A stretch of 8,054 nucleotides of DNA from CALALP01 sp041855735. Its GTDB lineage: Bacteria > Bacillota > Clostridia > Lachnospirales > Lachnospiraceae. The stretch spans positions 1-8,054 of the forward strand of contig JBHAEV010000204.1 of the NCBI GenBank assembly GCA_041855735.1, read 5' to 3'. This document shows positions 5,541-8,054 of this stretch, piece after piece; position 1 is the first letter of the stretch, and each line of letters starts with the position of its first letter. The position numbers and the translations under genes were made by a program. The notes under the pieces were generated by a model. That model did not search any database. It saw only the letters and a list, made by a program, of their open reading frames with translations, and had not been told where the DNA came from.

Positions 5541-6626
5541 ATGAATAACGAAGACAAATTAAAGGCATTGGATGTCGCTTTGACACAGATTGAAAAGAAT
5601 TTCGGAAAGGGATCCGTGATGAAACTCGGAGACTCCTTTCACAATATGAATATTGAAACCACACCTACCGGTTCATTGAGTCTGGATCTTGCGCTCGGAC
5701 TGGGAGGGATTCCGAAGGGCAGAGTGATTGAGATTTACGGGCCGGAGTCCTCCGGAAAGACGACGGTGGCGCTTCACATGGTCGCGGAGGTGCAAAAAAG
5801 AGGCGGGATTGCGGGATTCATTGATGCGGAACATGCATTGGATCCGGTGTATGCAAAGAACATCGGAGTGGATATCGACAATTTATACATATCCCAACCG
5901 GACAATGGGGAGCAGGCTCTGGAGATTACCGAGACCATGGTGAGATCCGGAGCGGTGGATATTGTGATTGTGGACTCGGTTGCGGCATTGGTTCCGAAGG
6001 CGGAGATTGAAGGGGATATGGGAGATTCGCATATGGGACTTCAGGCAAGATTGATGAGCCAGGGACTCAGAAAGCTGACCGGTATCATGAGCAAGAGCAA
6101 TTGCACCGTGATTTTTATCAATCAGTTGCGGGAAAAGATCGGCGTGATGTTCGGAAATCCGGAAACAACGACGGGCGGAAGGGCATTGAAATTTTATGCC
6201 ACGGTGCGTATGGATGTCCGGAGAACCGAAACTTTAAAAATGAGCGGAGACATTGTCGGCAATCGTGTGAAGGTAAAGGTGGTAAAAAACAAAATCGCAC
6301 CGCCTTTTAAAGAGGCGGAGTTTGATATCATGTTCGGCAAAGGGATTTCCAAAGTGGGCGATATTCTGGACTTGGCTGCCCAGGCGGACATTGTGGACAA
6401 GTCCGGCGCATGGTATGCATATGGCGGAAACAAGATCGGGCAGGGAAGAGAAAATGCAAAGCAGTTTTTAACGGAGCATCCCGAAATCTGCAACGAAATT
6501 GATGCAAAGGTACGCGAACTTCACGGACTGGGCGTGAGTGCGGAGGATGCAAAAAAAGACAAGGCGAACAAAGAATCCGATAAGGGCGCGGACAGGACAG
6601 GAGACAAAGCGGCTCCTTCCAGATAA
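5541..6626 (+). CDS. recA: RecA recombinase
   Basis: A 361-residue ATP-dependent DNA strand exchange protein and LexA co-protease. Walker A GPESSGKT is at 67-74, the catalytic Glu at 97 in DAEHALD, the Walker B segment IVIVDS at 141-146, and the L2 DNA-binding region with NQLREKIGVMFGNPETTTGG at 194-213. The start has AGGAGG five bases upstream (5530-5535), and the N-terminus fits the family. The last 30 or so residues are hydrophilic and roughly charge-balanced (many Lys with Asp and Glu), unlike the acidic tail of E. coli RecA, which restrains DNA binding. It is controlled by the LexA box upstream and is followed after nine bases by recX, its regulator. Confidence 0.98.
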   Translation: MNNEDKLKALDVALTQIEKNFGKGSVMKLGDSFHNMNIETTPTGSLSLDLALGLGGIPKGRVIEIYGPESSGKTTVALHMVAEVQKRGGIAGFIDAEHALDPVYAKNIGVDIDNLYISQPDNGEQALEITETMVRSGAVDIVIVDSVAALVPKAEIEGDMGDSHMGLQARLMSQGLRKLTGIMSKSNCTVIFINQLREKIGVMFGNPETTTGGRALKFYATVRMDVRRTETLKMSGDIVGNRVKVKVVKNKIAPPFKEAEFDIMFGKGISKVGDILDLAAQADIVDKSGAWYAYGGNKIGQGRENAKQFLTEHPEICNEIDAKVRELHGLGVSAEDAKKDKANKESDKGADRTGDKAAPSR

Positions 6627-6635
6627 GGAGAGTGG

Positions 6636-7277
6636 ATGTTTGTTCAAGAAATCAGGCCGGTGGATCAGCGAAGAAGCCGGATTGTGTTCGATACGGAGGA
6701 AGGATTTGTACTTTATAACGGCGAGTTGCAAAGATTCGGTATCGAAGCCGGCAGAGAACTGAATGAGGAGATTTACCGGCTGGAAATTCTGCCGAAGCTC
6801 CGAAAAAGGATCCGTGAACGGATTGTTTTTATCTTAAAATCAAGGGATAAGACCGAAAAAGAATTGAGCGACAAACTGAGTCTTGCCGGTTATCCGAAAG
6901 AGGTTGTGGACTACGGGGTGAGTTGGGCAAAGCAGCACAATTTTATCAACGATATCCGCTATTTGGAGATTTTTGTGGACTCCGAATCCCGAAAATCCGG
7001 TGAGCGCAAATTGCGCTATGACCTGAAAAGAAAGGGCTTTTCGGAGGAGGATATTGAAGAGGTGCTGGAGAGGACGACCATCGATGAAGAGGCTCAGATT
7101 TCGGAGTTGCTGAAGAAAAAAGGATATGTTCCGAAGGAATGTTCCCGGAAAGAGGCTCAAAAGATTTTGGCATCCATTGTCCGAAAGGGATATTCGTATT
7201 CCAGGGTTTTAAGCTGTATGCGATTGGAAGACGCTGCGGATTTTGAGGAGCGAAAGATCGATGGAAACGCGGATTAA
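6636..7277 (+). CDS. recX: RecX regulatory protein
   Basis: A 213-residue RecX family protein. It is mostly helical and charged, with the tandem three-helix repeats typical of RecX: RERIVFILKSRDKTEKEL begins one repeat near residue 60, LRYDLKRKGFSEEDIEEVL follows near 126, and a third unit contains IVRKGYSYSRVLSCM near 182. RecX binds in the groove of the RecA filament and modulates, usually inhibits, its activity. The recA stop overlaps the AAGGAG site (6625-6630) five bases before ATG 6636, so recA and recX are co-transcribed and probably translationally coupled, placing recX under the same LexA control. The N-terminal 55 residues are less conserved in the family. Confidence 0.92.
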   Translation: MFVQEIRPVDQRRSRIVFDTEEGFVLYNGELQRFGIEAGRELNEEIYRLEILPKLRKRIRERIVFILKSRDKTEKELSDKLSLAGYPKEVVDYGVSWAKQHNFINDIRYLEIFVDSESRKSGERKLRYDLKRKGFSEEDIEEVLERTTIDEEAQISELLKKKGYVPKECSRKEAQKILASIVRKGYSYSRVLSCMRLEDAADFEERKIDGNAD

Positions 7278-7472
7278 AGCATTTCCCCCGCCGGCATTGC
7301 ATTGCAAAGCGGTAAATTTCGAAAGAAGATTGCCGCGATGAAGTACGGTAAAAGCGGTCATGAAGAGCTTGCAAAGGAATCCCCCAAAGCGGTTGTGCAA
7401 TGCAGTGAAGTCGGTAAAAGAGGTCATTACAATGTAGCTAATGTGGTTGCATTTTACTTGTCTTTCTGTTAA
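7278..7472 (+). repeat. Coding-like repeat region between recX and rny
   Basis: After the recX TAA the same frame stays open for 64 codons until TAA 7470-7472 and reads protein-like (for example SGKFRKKIAAMKYGKSGH). An ATG at 7338 would give a 44-residue product, but its ribosome binding site is poor. Two copies of an imperfect direct repeat (core CGGTAAAAG[C/A]GGTCAT) lie at 7340-7361 and 7407-7427, read as KYGKSGH and EVGKRGH. CAAAGCGGT occurs at 7305-7313 and 7385-7393, and GCATTGCA (7294-7301) is the reverse complement of TGCAATGC (7396-7403). Glycine codons are mainly GGT, whereas the neighbouring genes favour GGA, so this is probably not an ordinary native gene. It may be an inserted repeat, a decayed gene, or structured RNA. 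The opposite strand is also open, which weakens a coding claim. Confidence 0.4.
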
Positions 7473-7475
7473 AAT
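7447..7475 (+). promoter_or_regulatory. Candidate rny promoter
   Basis: TTGCAT (7447-7452) and TAAAAT (7470-7475), each five of six to consensus, have 17-base spacing. Transcription would begin about 50 bases before the rny start. A consensus TTGACA at 7488-7493 also exists, but the sequence 17 bases on (CGAAAT) is a poor -10, so I prefer the first pair. Confidence 0.5.
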
Positions 7476-7516
7476 TTAAATGTTGTATTGACATTCAAGT
7501 ACAATGAAAACGAAAT

Positions 7517-7524
7517 AAGGAGGT
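7517..7524 (+). promoter_or_regulatory. Ribosome binding site supporting the GTG start of rny
   Basis: AAGGAGGT lies six bases before GTG 7531. The next residues form the membrane helix expected at the RNase Y N-terminus, so the GTG start is convincing. Confidence 0.75.
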
Positions 7525-7530
7525 ATTCCT

Positions 7531-8054
7531 GTGACACATGTTATAGGATATTTCGTTGCAGTTTTACTGACAGGGCTGATTGTGGGACCTATATGCTGGA
7601 AACTTGCGATTGAAAGAAGAATCAAGAACTATGAAGCGCAGGTGGGTTCGGCACAATCTCAATCCAGAAAGATCATAGAGGAAGCGAACAGAACCGCGGA
7701 GGCGAAGAAGAGGGAAGCACTTCTGGAAGCAAAGGAAGAATCGATTAAGGCGAAGAACGAACTTGACCGTGAAGTGAAGGAAAGAAGAGCCGAACTGCAA
7801 CGTTATGAAAAACAAGTTTTATTAAAAGAAGAGAAGATTGAAAAAAAGCAGGAACAGATGGACAGGAAAGAGGCTGCGATACACGAGAAAGAGGAGAGGA
7901 TCGCCGCCAGAGCAAAGGATGTCGAGGCGCTTTATGAAGAGGGGATTGCCGAACTTCAAAGATCTCCGGATTGACGACGGAGCAGGCCAAGGTCATTTTG
8001 CTGCAGTCCGTCGAAGAGGAAGTGAAGCACGACAAGGCGAAGTTGATTAAAGAA
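7531..8054 (+). CDS. rny: Ribonuclease Y, N-terminal part, with apparent frameshift; runs off the window
   Basis: RNase Y is a membrane-anchored endoribonuclease that starts mRNA decay in Firmicutes. The GTG start gives a hydrophobic helix at residues 4-23 (VIGYFVAVLLTGLIVGPICW), then a long charged coiled coil rich in Glu, Lys and Arg up to about residue 143, as in the family. The frame then stops at 7972-7974 after only 147 residues, against about 520 expected. Shifting one base at 7962 restores the family sequence: ELQR, then ISGLTTEQAK and EEEVKHDKAKLIKE to the window end. One A appears to be missing around 7958-7962 (CAAAGATC where CAAAGAATC would be in frame). The KH and HD domains would lie beyond the window. 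The lesion may be a sequencing or assembly error or a true frameshift; an error seems likelier because the sequence after it is well kept. Confidence 0.85.

Noticed and set aside
7209..7427. A 72-codon minus-strand frame overlapping the end of recX and the repeat region
   Set aside because: No ribosome binding site and no recognised homology; it is opposite recX for part of its length. Kept only as a sign that both strands of the repeat region are open.
7838..8050. A 70-codon + strand frame at the window end
   Set aside because: It is an out-of-frame reading of the rny coiled-coil region; the true continuation of rny is in a different frame, restored by one inserted base.

Overview
The window looks like chromosomal DNA from a low-to-mid GC Firmicute, most likely an anaerobic member of the Clostridia. 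The evidence is strong AGGAGG-type ribosome binding sites before nearly every gene, a Gram-positive-type LexA box (CGAAC-N4-GTTC) in front of recA, the gene order recA-recX-rny, and proteins resembling Firmicute families (YqjM/NamA-type ene-reductase, RNase Y). I cannot name the genus. Every gene I accept lies on the + strand.

The left part (1-5132) is a probable catabolic operon: fdrA (6-1559), a 56-residue small gene (1568-1738), a ylbE/DUF1116 gene (1757-3010), a metal-dependent cyclase/hydrolase (3061-3861) and an old-yellow-enzyme-type flavin oxidoreductase (4033-5070). A strong hairpin follows at 5105-5132. FdrA and YlbE belong to the group tied in Escherichia coli to oxamate carbamoyltransferase of anaerobic allantoin breakdown. 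The small gene matches the tail fused to the C-terminus of E. coli FdrA and the N-terminal segment of E. coli YahG, but stands alone here. With a ring-opening hydrolase and an ene-reductase alongside, the operon may reduce, open and phosphorolyse a nitrogen heterocycle or ureide. That pathway is inference; the substrate is not readable from the sequence. A 171-base gap before the flavin oxidoreductase holds two consecutive stem-loops.

The middle gap (5071-5540) is AT-rich and contains the operon-end hairpin, two weaker promoter candidates, AT-rich inverted repeats, and a clear recA promoter with a LexA box between the -10 box and the ribosome binding site.

The right part is DNA repair and RNA turnover: recA (5541-6626) and recX (6636-7277), nine bases apart and surely co-transcribed. 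Next comes a 253-base gap with a coding-like stretch that stays open in the recX frame for 64 codons after the recX stop and carries internal repeats. The window ends inside rny (RNase Y), which has a GTG start and an apparent one-base deletion near 7962 that breaks its reading frame. The deletion is probably a sequencing or assembly error, though a real mutation cannot be excluded.
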